Assembly (NCBI RefSeq): GCF_011806405.1
Contig: NZ_JAATOW010000017.1
Span: 1-64,000, forward strand
Source of the DNA: Pseudooceanicola sp. HF7
GTDB lineage: Bacteria; Pseudomonadota; Alphaproteobacteria; Rhodobacterales; Rhodobacteraceae
Direction: 5' to 3'
DNA: 64,000 nucleotides
In this document: positions 53,392-63,240 of the stretch, one piece after another
Position numbering within the stretch: the stretch's first letter is position 1
How the letters are laid out: each line of letters begins with the position of its first letter
Position numbers and translations under genes: made by a program
Notes under the pieces: model-generated
Seen by the model: only the letters and a program-made list of their open reading frames with translations
Databases searched by the model: none
Told to the model about the DNA's origin: nothing

Positions 53392-54285
53392 ATGAAACTT
53401 GTCTCTGATGTCGGCGGCACCAATGTACGCTTCGCCCTTGCGAAGGACGGCCATATCCTGGCCGAGACGATCCGCAGCTTCCGCAATGACGATTACGCGG
53501 CCTTCCTGGATGCCGCCACCCGCTATGTCGCCGAGGCCGGATCGCCCGCGCTGGAGACCATGGCCGTGGCCGTCGCCGGGCCGGTCAACGGCACCCGCGC
53601 CCGGTTGACCAACCGGGACTGGTCCTTTGATACCGCGGTGCTCGACAGCACCTTCGGCGTCACCTCCCGGCTGATCAACGACTTGGAAGCATTGGGATAT
53701 TCCGTGCCCAGCCTGACCGACGACGGGCTGCTTCAGATCACCACCGACTTCGCCGGCAAGGGCGACCAGGCCGTGGTGGCGGGCATCGGCACCGGCTTCA
53801 ACGTCTCTCCCGTGGTGATGAAGCCCGAAGGCCCCATGGTGCCCAAGGCAGAGATGGGGCATGTCCAGCTGGCCTGGCGCGCCCGGGCCAAGGTCAGCGA
53901 ACTGGCGGGCACCGAAGACCACGGCTACGACACCGTCGAACACCTCTATTCCGGGCGCGGCTTTGAAAAGCTCTGGCGGCTCTGGTCCGGCTCCCCCCTT
54001 GGCGCGGCCGAGGCGATGGCAGCCGAAGACCCCGCCATGCAGGGTTTCCTGAACCATTACGGCAGCTTGATGGCCTGGCTGGCGCAGGATCTGACCCTGG
54101 CCTTCCTGCCGGGGCAGGGGGTGTATTTCTCAGGCGGTGTTGCCCGCGCGGTGCTGACCAAGGGCGGGGCCGCAGCCTTCTGCGCCGCCTATGGAGAGCC
54201 GCTGGCGCTCGACACGGCCTCTCATGTGCCGGTCCGCGTCATCCTGGACGACACCGCCGCCCTGGCCGGCTGCGCCGCCGCCTGA
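53392..54285 (+). CDS. glk: Glucokinase
   Basis: This 297-aa protein of the bacterial Glk family phosphorylates glucose with ATP. The phosphate-binding loop SDVGGTNVRFALAKDG opens the protein. Further motifs are AVAGPVNGTRARLTNRDW, LINDLEALGYS (catalytic Asp) and GIGTGFNVSPVV, and a C-terminal FSGGVARAVL. The ATG at 53392 is preferred; upstream codons lack homology. With the nearby ABC transporter it completes uptake and phosphorylation of glucose. Confidence 0.94.
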   Translation: MKLVSDVGGTNVRFALAKDGHILAETIRSFRNDDYAAFLDAATRYVAEAGSPALETMAVAVAGPVNGTRARLTNRDWSFDTAVLDSTFGVTSRLINDLEALGYSVPSLTDDGLLQITTDFAGKGDQAVVAGIGTGFNVSPVVMKPEGPMVPKAEMGHVQLAWRARAKVSELAGTEDHGYDTVEHLYSGRGFEKLWRLWSGSPLGAAEAMAAEDPAMQGFLNHYGSLMAWLAQDLTLAFLPGQGVYFSGGVARAVLTKGGAAAFCAAYGEPLALDTASHVPVRVILDDTAALAGCAAA

Positions 54286-54588
54286 ATCGGGCCCGAACCC
54301 GGCCACCCCGCGGCAGCGCACGCAGGGCTCTCCGCCTGTTAACCCTTACGACCTAACCTGCCGGGCGTGACTCATGCAGTCCGCCCGGCCTCTCACGCTT
54401 CGCGCCTTGCCCTTTGCAGATGTGGCAAGGCCGAGCCCGGCCCGAAAACCAGCGGTCAAATATCTTGTAAGGAAGTAACCCCCGGAACCGCCCCCGGCGG
54501 CGCGCGCAGGGCAGACCCGACAGCCCCCGCGCAAAGCGGTCATCGGCCCGAAGGCTGCTCTGGGATCATCAGGGGAGGGGGAAGAGAA
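54286..54588. other. Intergenic region between glk and tRNA-Glu
   Basis: Just over 300 bp; no gene or clear structure is seen. It would hold the 3' processing region of the minus-strand tRNA-Glu. Confidence 0.4.
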
Positions 54589-54663
54589 TGGCAGCCCGTA
54601 GGGGAATCGAACCCCTCTTTCCAGGTTGAAAACCTGGCGTCCTAACCGATAGACGAACGGGCC
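54589..54663 (-). tRNA. tRNA-Glu (TTC), copy 1
   Basis: A 75-nt cloverleaf on the minus strand with acceptor GGCCCGT/ACGGGCT, anticodon arm CCAGG-TT-TTC-AA-CCTGG, T-arm AGGGGTTCGATTCCCCT and encoded CCA. Anticodon TTC reads GAA/GAG. Confidence 0.96.
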
Positions 54664-54779
54664 ATCTCATTTGCCTGGCGTCTTACCAGATCCCCCAAGA
54701 CAGGCAAGGCCTGAAATGCGCAACATGCTGGTATCCCGAAACATTTTCCGGGTCCGGCCGTGCTGACGCGCGGTGGAAA

Positions 54780-54854
54780 TGGCAGCCCGTAGGGGAATCG
54801 AACCCCTCTTTCCAGGTTGAAAACCTGGCGTCCTAACCGATAGACGAACGGGCC
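54780..54854 (-). tRNA. tRNA-Glu (TTC), copy 2
   Basis: Sequence identical to copy 1 and 191 bp away in the same orientation. Both follow recJ on the minus strand, so they may be processed from one transcript. Confidence 0.96.
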
Positions 54855-54972
54855 GCGCTTGGCGTGAGGCGGGTTCTATGCAAAGCCTTGCTGCCGTGCA
54901 AGAGGATTTTTCGCCCGCGAGACGGATTTTTTCACCCCCGTCCACAGGCCGTTACGTCACGCTGCCAAGGGC

Positions 54973-56718
54973 CTAGCCGTCGCTTGCCGGGGCGGCGTCT
55001 TCCAGCCTCAGCTGAACGTTCCTGCGCCCGCCCCAATCGTTGATTTCCAGCTTGCCGGCCAGGTGGAAGGGCCGCCCGCCGTGGTTCTCAAGCGCCGGTC
55101 CCAGGGGGCCGTCGAAGGCGCCGAACGTGATCGCCTCGACCCGCTTGCCAAGGCCGTCGGTGAAGCTGATCTTCAGGTGGGTATCGCCGATCCGCTTGGC
55201 AAAGCTGATCTTCTGGGAGGGAAAGGCAAAGCGCGGGCCGGGGGCGGAGGCCCCGTAGGGCCCGGCGGCCTCAAGCTGGTCGACCAGCTCGGGCGTGGCG
55301 GCACCGGGCATCAAGAGCCCGTCCAGCTTCAGGTCCGCCGGCCCGGCAGAGCCCGCACCCTGCTTGGCCAGCAGCTCCGTCAGGCGCTCCATCGCCGCCT
55401 CAAGCTTGTCCCGTGCCACGGTCAGCCCGGCGGCCATCTTGTGCCCGCCGCCCTTGATCAGCAGCCCCTCGGCGGCCAGCTTCTGGATGGAGGCGCCAAG
55501 GTCCACGCCGCCGATCGAACGGCCAGAGCCCTTGCCCTCGTTCCCGTCCAGGCCGATCACGATTGCGGGGCGGTTGGTGGCTTCCTTCAGGCGAGAGGCC
55601 ACGATGCCCACGACACCGGGATGCCAGCCCTCTCCGGCGGCCCAGACAAGCGGGGCCTCAAGACCGCGGGCCTCGGCCTGGGCCATGGCGGCGGCGCGCA
55701 CCTCTGCCTCGATCTCGCGGCGCTCGGTGTTCAGCTCGTCCAAGCGTTCGGCCATGGCCTTGGCCTCCAGCGGGTCCACGCTGGCCAGCAACCGCGCGCC
55801 CAGGTCCGCCTGGCCGATCCGCCCGCCCGCGTTGACCCGCGGTCCCAGAAGGAAGCCAAGGTGATAGGCGGCAGGGGCGGACTTCATGCGCGCGGCATCC
55901 GACAGCGCGGTCAGCCCCGGGCGGTCGCGCCGGGCCATGACCTTCAGCCCGGTGCGCACCAGCGCGCGGTTGACCCCGATCAGGGGGGCCACATCGGCCA
56001 CGGTGGCCAGCGCCACAAGGTCCAGCATGGCCATCAGGTCCGGCCCCTTGGCGCCCTCGTCGCGCATCTGGCGGTTGGCCTCCACCAGCATCAGGAAGAC
56101 CACGGCGGCGGCGCATAGATGCGCCAGCTCGCCGCTTTCGTCCTGGCGGTTGGGGTTCACCACCCCCAGGCAATCGGGCAGGGTTTCCGCGCCCAGGTGG
56201 TGATCCAGCACCACCACGTCACAGCCCGCCGCCGCGATCGGCTCATGGCTGAGCGTGCCGCAGTCCACGCAGATGATCAGGTCGTGCTTGGCGCCAAGCG
56301 CGGTCATGGCGGGCACGTTGGGGCCGTAGCCCTCGTCGATCCGGTCGGGGATATAAAGCGTGGCCTGCCGCCCCATCTGGCGCAGCCAGTCGATCAGCAG
56401 CGCGGCAGAGGTGCCGCCATCCACGTCGTAATCGGCAAAGACCGCGATCCGCTCCCGCTGCTTGACGGCCTGCAGGAAGCGGGTGGCGACGCGCTCCATG
56501 TCCAGCAGGCTGCGGGGATCTGGCAGCAGCTCGGACAGCTTGGGGTCAAGAAAGGCGGCGGCTTCGCCCGGTGCCACGCCGCGCCGCGCCAGAATCCGGC
56601 AGAGCGCTTCGGGCAGGTGGTCGCTTTGCACGAGGGCGGCGGCCTGGCGTTCGATATCCCCGGAGGGACCGATCCAGCGGCGTCCGGTCAGCGATTCCTC
56701 AACGTCCAGAAAAGACAT
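54973..56718 (-). CDS. recJ: Single-stranded-DNA-specific exonuclease RecJ
   Basis: This 581-aa protein degrades single-stranded DNA 5' to 3' in recombination and mismatch repair. DHH-family motifs: FADYDVDGGTSAALLIDWL (motif I), VDCGT, VLDHHLGAETLPDC (DHH motif III), GPRVNAGGRIGQADLGARLL, and the DHHA1 motif KGSGRSIGGVDLG with KGGGHKMAAGLT. The C-terminal OB-fold is present. Family members are about 560-600 aa. It follows hom by 130 bp on the same strand. Confidence 0.95.
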   Translation of the reverse strand: MSFLDVEESLTGRRWIGPSGDIERQAAALVQSDHLPEALCRILARRGVAPGEAAAFLDPKLSELLPDPRSLLDMERVATRFLQAVKQRERIAVFADYDVDGGTSAALLIDWLRQMGRQATLYIPDRIDEGYGPNVPAMTALGAKHDLIICVDCGTLSHEPIAAAGCDVVVLDHHLGAETLPDCLGVVNPNRQDESGELAHLCAAAVVFLMLVEANRQMRDEGAKGPDLMAMLDLVALATVADVAPLIGVNRALVRTGLKVMARRDRPGLTALSDAARMKSAPAAYHLGFLLGPRVNAGGRIGQADLGARLLASVDPLEAKAMAERLDELNTERREIEAEVRAAAMAQAEARGLEAPLVWAAGEGWHPGVVGIVASRLKEATNRPAIVIGLDGNEGKGSGRSIGGVDLGASIQKLAAEGLLIKGGGHKMAAGLTVARDKLEAAMERLTELLAKQGAGSAGPADLKLDGLLMPGAATPELVDQLEAAGPYGASAPGPRFAFPSQKISFAKRIGDTHLKISFTDGLGKRVEAITFGAFDGPLGPALENHGGRPFHLAGKLEINDWGGRRNVQLRLEDAAPASDG

Positions 56719-56847
56719 GGCATTTCCCCGAAATCATTCCCGGGACGGCCCGCCCGGCCTGCCAGGGGCGCAGCCCTGGCGGGGCCTGCCGGTGCCGATG
56801 TCCCGAAGTCCCCGCCCAGGCCAAAATGGCGGGCGGAGGCGGTCTGT

Positions 56848-58149
56848 TTAAACGGCTTCGATCCGCAGCGCCACAGGCTCGCCTTCGACCACGCCGGTCG
56901 CGGCCATGCCCTGCAACGCCTTGTCGAGCGCCTTGCGCGGTGTCTTGTGGGTCACGATCAGCACCGGGGCGCGCCCCCCGGTATGGTCGTACTGCCGCAT
57001 CCGGTGTATGGAGACCTCTGCCTCTGCCAGCACGGAGGCGACCTTGGCCAAGGCGCCCGGCTTGTCCTGCAGCGTGAGCCGCACGTAGTAGGGCGCCGGC
57101 GTGGTGGAGACGGCCGGTGTCGCATCGCGCAGGCTGTCGGCCGGCTGGCCGAAGACCGGCAGGCGGAAACCACGGGCGATATCGCAGATGTCACCCAGCA
57201 CGGCGCTGGCCGTGGGGCCTTCGCCCGCACCGGCCCCGCGCAGCACGATCTGGCCCACAGCGTCGCCTTCCAGCACCACCATGTTGGTGCCGCCTTCCAG
57301 CTGGCCCAGCGGGCTGGTGGCGGGCACCAGGCAGGGGGCCATGCGTTGTTCCAGCCCGCGGTCGGTCATCTTGCTGACGCCCAGCAGCTTGATCTTGTAG
57401 CCCATGTCCTCTGCGGCGCGGATGTCGTCGATGGTGATCCGCCCGATGCCTTCCAGCTCCATGTCGTCAAAGGCGACCCGGGTGCCGAAGGCGATGGAGG
57501 CCAGCAGGGCCAGCTTGTGGCCCGCGTCGATCCCGCCCACGTCCAGGTTGGGATCGGCTTCCAGGTAGCCAAGGTCAGAGGCCTCCTGGAAGACGATGTC
57601 ATAGGGCAGGCCAGCGGATTGCATCCGCGTCAGGATGTAGTTGCAGGTGCCGTTCATCACGCCAAGGATACGGGTGACATTGTTGCCCGCCAGCCCTTCG
57701 GTCAGGGCCTTCACCACGGGGATGCCCCCGGCGACGGCGGCCTCGAAGCGGATCACGCGGCCCGCGCCCTCGGCCTGTTCGGCCAGCGCCTGGCCATGGA
57801 CGGCCAGCATCGCCTTGTTGGCGGTGACCACGTCCTTGCCCGCGTTCAGGGCCGCTTCCGTGGCGGCCTTTGCCGGGCCGTCGGAGCCCCCCATCAGTTC
57901 CACGAAGACATCGACGTCATCGCGGGTGGCCAGGGTGACCGGATCGTCTTCCCAGGCGTAGCCGTCCAGGGGCACGCCGCGATCCTTGCCCCGGTTGCGG
58001 GCACAGATGGCGGTAACGGTGATATCGCGCCCGGTGCGGGCGGTGAGCATGGCAGCTTCCTTGCGAAGGATCTTCAACACGCCGATGCCGACGGTGCCGA
58101 GACCTGCAATTCCCAGTCTGAGTGGGGCGGGGCGCAGCGGCTCGCTCAT
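56848..58149 (-). CDS. hom: Homoserine dehydrogenase
   Basis: This 433-aa enzyme reduces aspartate semialdehyde to homoserine for Thr and Met synthesis. Features: Rossmann motif GIAGLGTVGIGVLKIL at the N-terminus, catalytic segment GGIDAGHKLALLASIAFG, and a C-terminal ACT domain (about 350-430: YYVRLTLQDKPGALAKVASV) for feedback control. Full length. It is expected to share a transcript with recJ. Confidence 0.95.
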   Translation of the reverse strand: MSEPLRPAPLRLGIAGLGTVGIGVLKILRKEAAMLTARTGRDITVTAICARNRGKDRGVPLDGYAWEDDPVTLATRDDVDVFVELMGGSDGPAKAATEAALNAGKDVVTANKAMLAVHGQALAEQAEGAGRVIRFEAAVAGGIPVVKALTEGLAGNNVTRILGVMNGTCNYILTRMQSAGLPYDIVFQEASDLGYLEADPNLDVGGIDAGHKLALLASIAFGTRVAFDDMELEGIGRITIDDIRAAEDMGYKIKLLGVSKMTDRGLEQRMAPCLVPATSPLGQLEGGTNMVVLEGDAVGQIVLRGAGAGEGPTASAVLGDICDIARGFRLPVFGQPADSLRDATPAVSTTPAPYYVRLTLQDKPGALAKVASVLAEAEVSIHRMRQYDHTGGRAPVLIVTHKTPRKALDKALQGMAATGVVEGEPVALRIEAV

Positions 58150-58273
58150 TCCGTTTCTCCTGATTTCCGGGTCTGTCCAAGGCAGGGGCCTAGCGCCTTA
58201 CGGCCTGCCTTGCAACGCAGCTTTTGCGGGGAAGGGGCCCGGGGCAGACCCCATCGGGCACAGCCCGGCGTCC

Positions 58274-58573
58274 TCAGCCACCCAGATCCGCATTGCGCAG
58301 CGCGTCGGCGCGCCGCCGCAGGGCCTCGGCGCGGGCCAGCACGTGGCTGTCGTCTTCTTCCTGAAGGCGCGGGGCGCCGGGGATCGCGGCCCGGATCTGG
58401 CCAGAGGGCAGCAGCGCGGGGTAGGGGGCGGCACGGTCCGCCGCGCTCAGCCGGTCATTCAGTCCCGGCGGCGTGGTGCAGCCGCTCAGCGCCAGCAGGG
58501 CCAGGGTTGCAAACCCGGCAGCTTTCAGGCCCGGACGGGCGGATCTGGTTGGAAGATGAGGCAGCGCAAACAT
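58274..58573 (-). CDS. Small lipoprotein
   Basis: This 99-aa protein has an N-terminal signal with lipobox LSGC (Cys32) and a short charged mature part rich in Ala and Arg (VLARAEALRRRADALRNADL). Function is unknown. It lies upstream of and on the same strand as hom, 124 bp away. Confidence 0.7.
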   Translation of the reverse strand: MFALPHLPTRSARPGLKAAGFATLALLALSGCTTPPGLNDRLSAADRAAPYPALLPSGQIRAAIPGAPRLQEEDDSHVLARAEALRRRADALRNADLGG

Positions 58574-58672
58574 GTGCTAGCAATGCCCCGCCTGCAGCGT
58601 CTTGGCAAGCCGGGCCCTCGCTTTTGGCGGGTGGCTGCGCTAAGGGGCGCTGAGAGTTTGTGGGAGGCGATG

Positions 58673-59161
58673 ATGAGCGAAGAGATCCTGGCCCGGATCA
58701 CGGCAAGCCCCGTGCGGCGCTGGTTCGGTGTCTGCGTGCTGCTGGCGCTGGCGCTGGCCGTACTGAGCATCGCCTTCACCCCGGAAGAGGTCGCCCTGAC
58801 CCGCCGCCTGCCACTGACCCTTCTGGGCCTGGCCGTTGCCGGCGCGGGACTGGGGTTGTACCGGGCCACTGCCCTGGCGCTTGAGCTGACCCCGCAGGGG
58901 TTGCGCGACAGCTCGGGCCGGATGATCGCGCCGATGGAGCAGATCCTGGGCGTCGATCGCGGCACCTTCGCCTTCAAGCCCTCCAACGGATTCGTTCTGA
59001 AGCTCGGCGCGAAATACGGGCTGGTGCTGCGGCCGGGTCTTTACTGGCGGATCGGCAAGCGGGCCGGAATCGGCGGGGTCCTGCAAGGCGCGGAGACCAA
59101 GCAGATGGCCGATATCATCGCCGTGATCCTGGCCGAGCGCGCCGCGCAGGACCAGGCCTGA
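58673..59161 (+). CDS. Two-TM membrane protein with PH-like C-terminal region
   Basis: About 162 aa; two helices (about 18-36 and 45-65) are followed by a beta-rich domain LELTPQGLRDSSGRMIAPME, GVDRGTFAFKPSNGFVLKLG, resembling bacterial PH-like domains. GGGAGG precedes the tandem ATGs at 58670 and 58673; the second has better spacing. Function is unknown. Confidence 0.75.
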   Translation: MSEEILARITASPVRRWFGVCVLLALALAVLSIAFTPEEVALTRRLPLTLLGLAVAGAGLGLYRATALALELTPQGLRDSSGRMIAPMEQILGVDRGTFAFKPSNGFVLKLGAKYGLVLRPGLYWRIGKRAGIGGVLQGAETKQMADIIAVILAERAAQDQA

Positions 59162-59400
59162 TCCCCGTCGCGCTGCGATGCGGCGGCGGCGATCCCGTTA
59201 ACCACCTGATGTCCCGTGCCTTTCGGGCGCTGCGGCGTCGCGGCAGCGCGGCGCAATCGCGGTCTTATGCCAGGGAAAGAGGACTCGGGGTTGCCTTTTG
59301 CCCCCGTGGCTGAGCAACCTGCTTAAATCGCGGGCAGATCTTAAGGGATCCCTCATGGATCCGGGTCATTCTCCGTGCGACCGAAATTTGGAGTTTAGGC

Positions 59401-60831
59401 ATGCAACCTGTTCAGGAACCGGGCTTTCGCCAGAGCGTAGAGCTGATGTTCAACCGGGCCGTGGCATTGATGGATCTCAGTCCGGGGCTGGAGGAAAAGA
59501 TCCGTGTCTGCAACGCGACCTATGTCGTCCGGTTCGGGGTGCGCCTGCGCGGGCAGATCCACACCTTCACCGGCTATCGCGCGAACCACTCCGAACACAT
59601 GGAGCCCGTGAAGGGCGGCATCCGCTACGCGCTTTCCGTCAACCAGAACGAGGTCGAGGCACTCGCGGCTCTGATGACCTTCAAATGCGCCCTGGTCGAG
59701 GCCCCCTTCGGCGGCTCCAAGGGCGGGCTGTGCATCGATCCGCGCGAATGGGACGAACATGAGCTGGAACAGATCACCCGCCGCTTCGCCTATGAGCTGA
59801 TCAAGCGCGACATGATCAACCCGGCCCAGAACGTGCCCGCCCCCGACATGGGCACCGGCGAGCGTGAGATGGCCTGGATGGCCGACCAATACGCGCGCAT
59901 GAACACCACCGACATCAACTCCCGCGCCTGCGTGACGGGCAAGCCGCTGAACGCCGGCGGCATCGCCGGCCGGGTCGAGGCGACGGGACGTGGCGTGCAA
60001 TACGCCCTGCGGGAGTTCTTCCGCGAACCCGCCGACGTGGCCAAGGCCAACCTGACAGGCGGGCTGGACGGCAAGCGCGTGATCGTCCAGGGCCTGGGCA
60101 ACGTGGGCTACCACGCGGCGCATTTCCTGCGCACGGAGGACGGCGCGAAGATCACCGGCATCATCGAACGCGACGGCGCGCTCTATTCCGAAGCGGGCCT
60201 GAACGTCGAACATGTCCGCGAATGGATCGCCAGCCACGGTGGCGTGAAGGGCTTCCCCGAAGGGCAATTCGTGGCCGATGGCGCCTCCCTGCTGGAAGAG
60301 GACTGCGATATCCTGATCCCCGCCGCGCTTGAGGGGGTGATCAACCTGGGCAACGCGGACCGCATCAAGGCGCCCCTGATCGTCGAGGCCGCGAACGGCC
60401 CGATCACCGCCGGCGCCGATGAGATCCTGCGCCAGAAGGGCATCGTCTGCATTCCCGATCTCTACGCCAACGCCGGCGGCGTGACGGTCTCCTATTTCGA
60501 ATGGGTGAAGAACCTAGGCCACATCCGCTTTGGCCGCATGGGCCGCCGCCAGGAAGAGGCGCGCCACCAGCTGATCGTGGATGAGCTGGAGCGCCTCTCG
60601 GCCGATACCGGCATCGGCTGGCAGCTCTCTCCCGGCTTCAAGGAGAAATACCTGCGCGGCGCCGGTGAGCTTGAGCTGGTGCGCTCGGGTCTGGACGATA
60701 CCATGCGCACGGCCCTGCAATCGATGCGCGAGGTCTGGCATGGCCGCTCCGACGTGGAGGACCTGCGCACCGCCGGTTACCTCGTTGCGATCGACCGTGT
60801 CGCCTCCAGCTACCGTGCCAAGGGGCTCTGA
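59401..60831 (+). CDS. Glu/Leu/Phe/Val dehydrogenase family, glutamate dehydrogenase
   Basis: This 476-aa enzyme catalyses reversible oxidative deamination of glutamate (or a related amino acid). Hallmarks: PVKGGIRYALSVNQNEVEAL, the catalytic Lys region ALVEAPFGGSKGGLCIDP, PAPDMGTGEREMAWMADQY, and the nucleotide motif VIVQGLGNVGYHAAHFL. Length and an extended C-terminus put it in the class that includes alphaproteobacterial GdhA/GdhB-like enzymes; cofactor preference cannot be assigned. It appears monocistronic. Confidence 0.92.
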   Translation: MQPVQEPGFRQSVELMFNRAVALMDLSPGLEEKIRVCNATYVVRFGVRLRGQIHTFTGYRANHSEHMEPVKGGIRYALSVNQNEVEALAALMTFKCALVEAPFGGSKGGLCIDPREWDEHELEQITRRFAYELIKRDMINPAQNVPAPDMGTGEREMAWMADQYARMNTTDINSRACVTGKPLNAGGIAGRVEATGRGVQYALREFFREPADVAKANLTGGLDGKRVIVQGLGNVGYHAAHFLRTEDGAKITGIIERDGALYSEAGLNVEHVREWIASHGGVKGFPEGQFVADGASLLEEDCDILIPAALEGVINLGNADRIKAPLIVEAANGPITAGADEILRQKGIVCIPDLYANAGGVTVSYFEWVKNLGHIRFGRMGRRQEEARHQLIVDELERLSADTGIGWQLSPGFKEKYLRGAGELELVRSGLDDTMRTALQSMREVWHGRSDVEDLRTAGYLVAIDRVASSYRAKGL

Positions 60832-60990
60832 GGCGGGCCGTTTCGCCGTATCGGTGCCGTGAGTGTCGGGGGCTTGCCCCCGCGCCGTGGTGGGGGCTCG
60901 ATGCCCCCGGCGCGGCGTTCCCTCTTGCCGGCGCAGCGCCTTTGCAAGGAGCCGTTCCCTCGGGTCGGTGACCGGCCCGGGGACCACCCT

Positions 60991-61488
60991 TCAGGCGCTG
61001 TGGCGGTGGCGCAGAACGCAGCGATCCAGGAAGTGATGGATCTTCTCGCCCCAGTTCTCTGTCTCGATCTCCGTCTCGGAGAGGTGTAGCTGGGCGACCG
61101 GATCACGCCCAGTCAGGCGCTCCATCTCCGAAAAGACCTCGTCCGGGAACCGCTCTTCTTCCGAGGTGCACAGGAAGGCGACGCGGGCGGGCAGGCGGGG
61201 CTGGGTTTCCAGCCAGTGGCGCAGCGCCGGCGCGATGTGGCTGCCAAGCGCCGGGGTGCCAAGCACCATCAGGTCGCTCTTGTGCCAGGGCTGATCCGGC
61301 ACGAACAGGTCCGGGCCACGCTTGCGGGTCAAAAGGGTCGAGACACCGCGCCTCAGCGCCGCCCTGCGGCCGGGTGCGGGCTCGGGTGTCGCGATTTCGT
61401 GCAGCTGTGCGCCCAGCTGCCAGGCCAGCTCTTCGCCCACGGTCAGCGTCTCTTCCGCCGAAGCGTCAAGCAGGATACGGCATGTCAT
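60991..61488 (-). CDS. Flavodoxin-like protein
   Basis: This 165-aa protein begins MTCRILLDASAEETLTVGEE. Its helix/strand pattern, DLMVLGTPALGSHIAPALRH and VAFLCTSEEERFPDEVFSEM fit a flavodoxin-like fold, although the usual N-terminal phosphate-binding T/S-rich loop is weak, so FMN binding is unsure. A GGGGAAG ribosome-binding site supports the ATG at 61488. It is convergent with glutamate dehydrogenase. Confidence 0.7.
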   Translation of the reverse strand: MTCRILLDASAEETLTVGEELAWQLGAQLHEIATPEPAPGRRAALRRGVSTLLTRKRGPDLFVPDQPWHKSDLMVLGTPALGSHIAPALRHWLETQPRLPARVAFLCTSEEERFPDEVFSEMERLTGRDPVAQLHLSETEIETENWGEKIHHFLDRCVLRHRHSA

Positions 61489-61687
61489 TGGCTTCCCCCA
61501 TCCTTCAGGAAAGTTCTGCCGTGCCTTCATCGCAATGTCATGAGTCGACTTTGCCGGCGATCTGATTCATGCCCCCTGACGGGCCAATAATCCGTGAGGT
61601 GATCAAAATTTCGGCAATCTCACCGCGATGCATTGCCACTTGGCCGCCTAGTTGCTTTTCTTCCCCGGCAGGCACGAGGGGGTGAAT

Positions 61688-62941
61688 ATGCGGTTTTCCG
61701 GGCTGCGGGTCCTCAGGGAAGGGCTTTCTGGCAACAAGGGCTGGGGGCCGCAATGGCGCGATCCGGCGCCCAAACCGGCCTATGATATCGTGATCATCGG
61801 CGGCGGTGGGCACGGGCTTTCCACGGCCTACTACCTTGCCCGCGAACACGGGCTCAAGAACGTCGCGGTGCTGGAAAAGGGCTACCTGGGCGGCGGCAAC
61901 GTGGGGCGCAACACGACCATCGTGCGTGCCAACTACATCCTGCCCGGCAACTCGGAGTTCTATTCCCATTCGCTTAAGCTCTGGGAGGGGCTTGAGGAAG
62001 AGCTGAATTACAACGTGATGCACAGCCAGCGCGGGCTGATCAACCTGTTCCATTCGGATGGCCAGCGCGATGCCTTCGTGCGGCGCGGCAATGCCATGCG
62101 CAACCAGGGCGATGATGCAGAGCTTCTGGACCGCGATGGCGTGCGCAAGCATCTGCCCTATCTCGATTTCGACCAGGGGCGGTACCCGATCCACGGCGGC
62201 CTGCTGCACCGGCGCGGCGGCACGGCGCGGCATGATGCCGTGGCCTGGGGCTATGCGCGCGGTGCCTCTGACCGGGGCGTCGACCTGATCCAGAACTGCG
62301 AGGTCACCGGCATCGACGTGGAGGGCGGCAAGGTCACCGGCGTGCAGACCAGCCGCGGCGCGATCAAGGCGCGCAAGGTGGCGATCGTCACCGCCGGGCG
62401 CTCGGGCCAGGTGGCGGCCATGGCCGGCATGCGCCTGCCGATCGAAAGCCAAGTGCTGCAGGCCTTCGTGACCGAGGGGCTGAAACCCGTGATCGATCAC
62501 GTGGTCAGCTTCGGCATGGGGCATTTCTATATCAGCCAGTCGGACAAGGGCGGGCTGGTCTTCGGCGGGGACCTCGATTTCTATCCCTCCTACGCGCAGC
62601 GCGGCAACCTGCCCACGGCGGAACACGTGATGGAGGCCGCGATGACCCTGATGCCGGCGATCGGCAAGGCGCGCGTGCTGCGCTCCTGGGGCGGAATCAT
62701 GGACATGACGCCCGATGGCTCTCCGATCATCGACAAGACGGATATCGACGGGCTCTACCTGGATTGCGGCTGGTGCTACGGCGGCTTCAAGGCGGTGCCC
62801 GGGTCAGGCTTCGCGCTGGCGCATCTGATCGCCACGGGCCGGCCCCACGACAGCGCCGCGAAACTGCGGCTTGACCGGTTCCGCGACGGCTACGGTCTGA
62901 TGGACGAGGAAGGCACCGGCGCGCAGCACCACCTTCACTGA
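61688..62941 (+). CDS. soxB: Sarcosine oxidase subunit beta
   Basis: This 417-aa flavoprotein subunit carries the covalent FMN and non-covalent FAD of heterotetrameric sarcosine oxidase, which converts sarcosine to glycine and formaldehyde equivalents (methylene-THF). The dinucleotide-binding motif DIVIIGGGGHGLSTAYYLAR is near the N-terminus, and the C-terminal CGWCYGGFKAVPGSGFALAH is typical. The ATG at 61688 has GGGGGTGAAT upstream. First gene of the soxBDA(G) operon. Confidence 0.96.
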   Translation: MRFSGLRVLREGLSGNKGWGPQWRDPAPKPAYDIVIIGGGGHGLSTAYYLAREHGLKNVAVLEKGYLGGGNVGRNTTIVRANYILPGNSEFYSHSLKLWEGLEEELNYNVMHSQRGLINLFHSDGQRDAFVRRGNAMRNQGDDAELLDRDGVRKHLPYLDFDQGRYPIHGGLLHRRGGTARHDAVAWGYARGASDRGVDLIQNCEVTGIDVEGGKVTGVQTSRGAIKARKVAIVTAGRSGQVAAMAGMRLPIESQVLQAFVTEGLKPVIDHVVSFGMGHFYISQSDKGGLVFGGDLDFYPSYAQRGNLPTAEHVMEAAMTLMPAIGKARVLRSWGGIMDMTPDGSPIIDKTDIDGLYLDCGWCYGGFKAVPGSGFALAHLIATGRPHDSAAKLRLDRFRDGYGLMDEEGTGAQHHLH

Positions 62942-62982
62942 AGGCAAGCCCCGACGCCGGGCAGAAGGAAGAAGGATCGGAC

Positions 62983-63240
62983 ATGCGGCTTACCTGTCCC
63001 CGTTGCGGCTCTCGTGATCTGCGGGAATTCACCTATCGCGGCGCCGCGCTTGCCCGGCCCGACAGCCAGGAGTGGTCCCCAGCCTGGGACGACTACCTGC
63101 ATCTGCGCGACAACCCTGCCGGCCTCTCGACTGAATACTGGTATCACGGGCTGGGCTGTGCCGCCTTCCTGATCGTGCAGCGCGACACCCGCACGCATGA
63201 GGTCCACTCGGTCACCCTGGCAGCGGAGGGACGGACATGA
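62983..63240 (+). CDS. soxD: Sarcosine oxidase subunit delta
   Basis: This 85-aa zinc-binding subunit starts MRLTCPRCGSRDLREFTYRG, whose CPRC pair and the later C and H residues form the zinc site. DYLHLRDNPAGLSTEYWYHG is highly characteristic. Its stop overlaps the soxA ATG (ATGA). Confidence 0.96.
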   Translation: MRLTCPRCGSRDLREFTYRGAALARPDSQEWSPAWDDYLHLRDNPAGLSTEYWYHGLGCAAFLIVQRDTRTHEVHSVTLAAEGRT

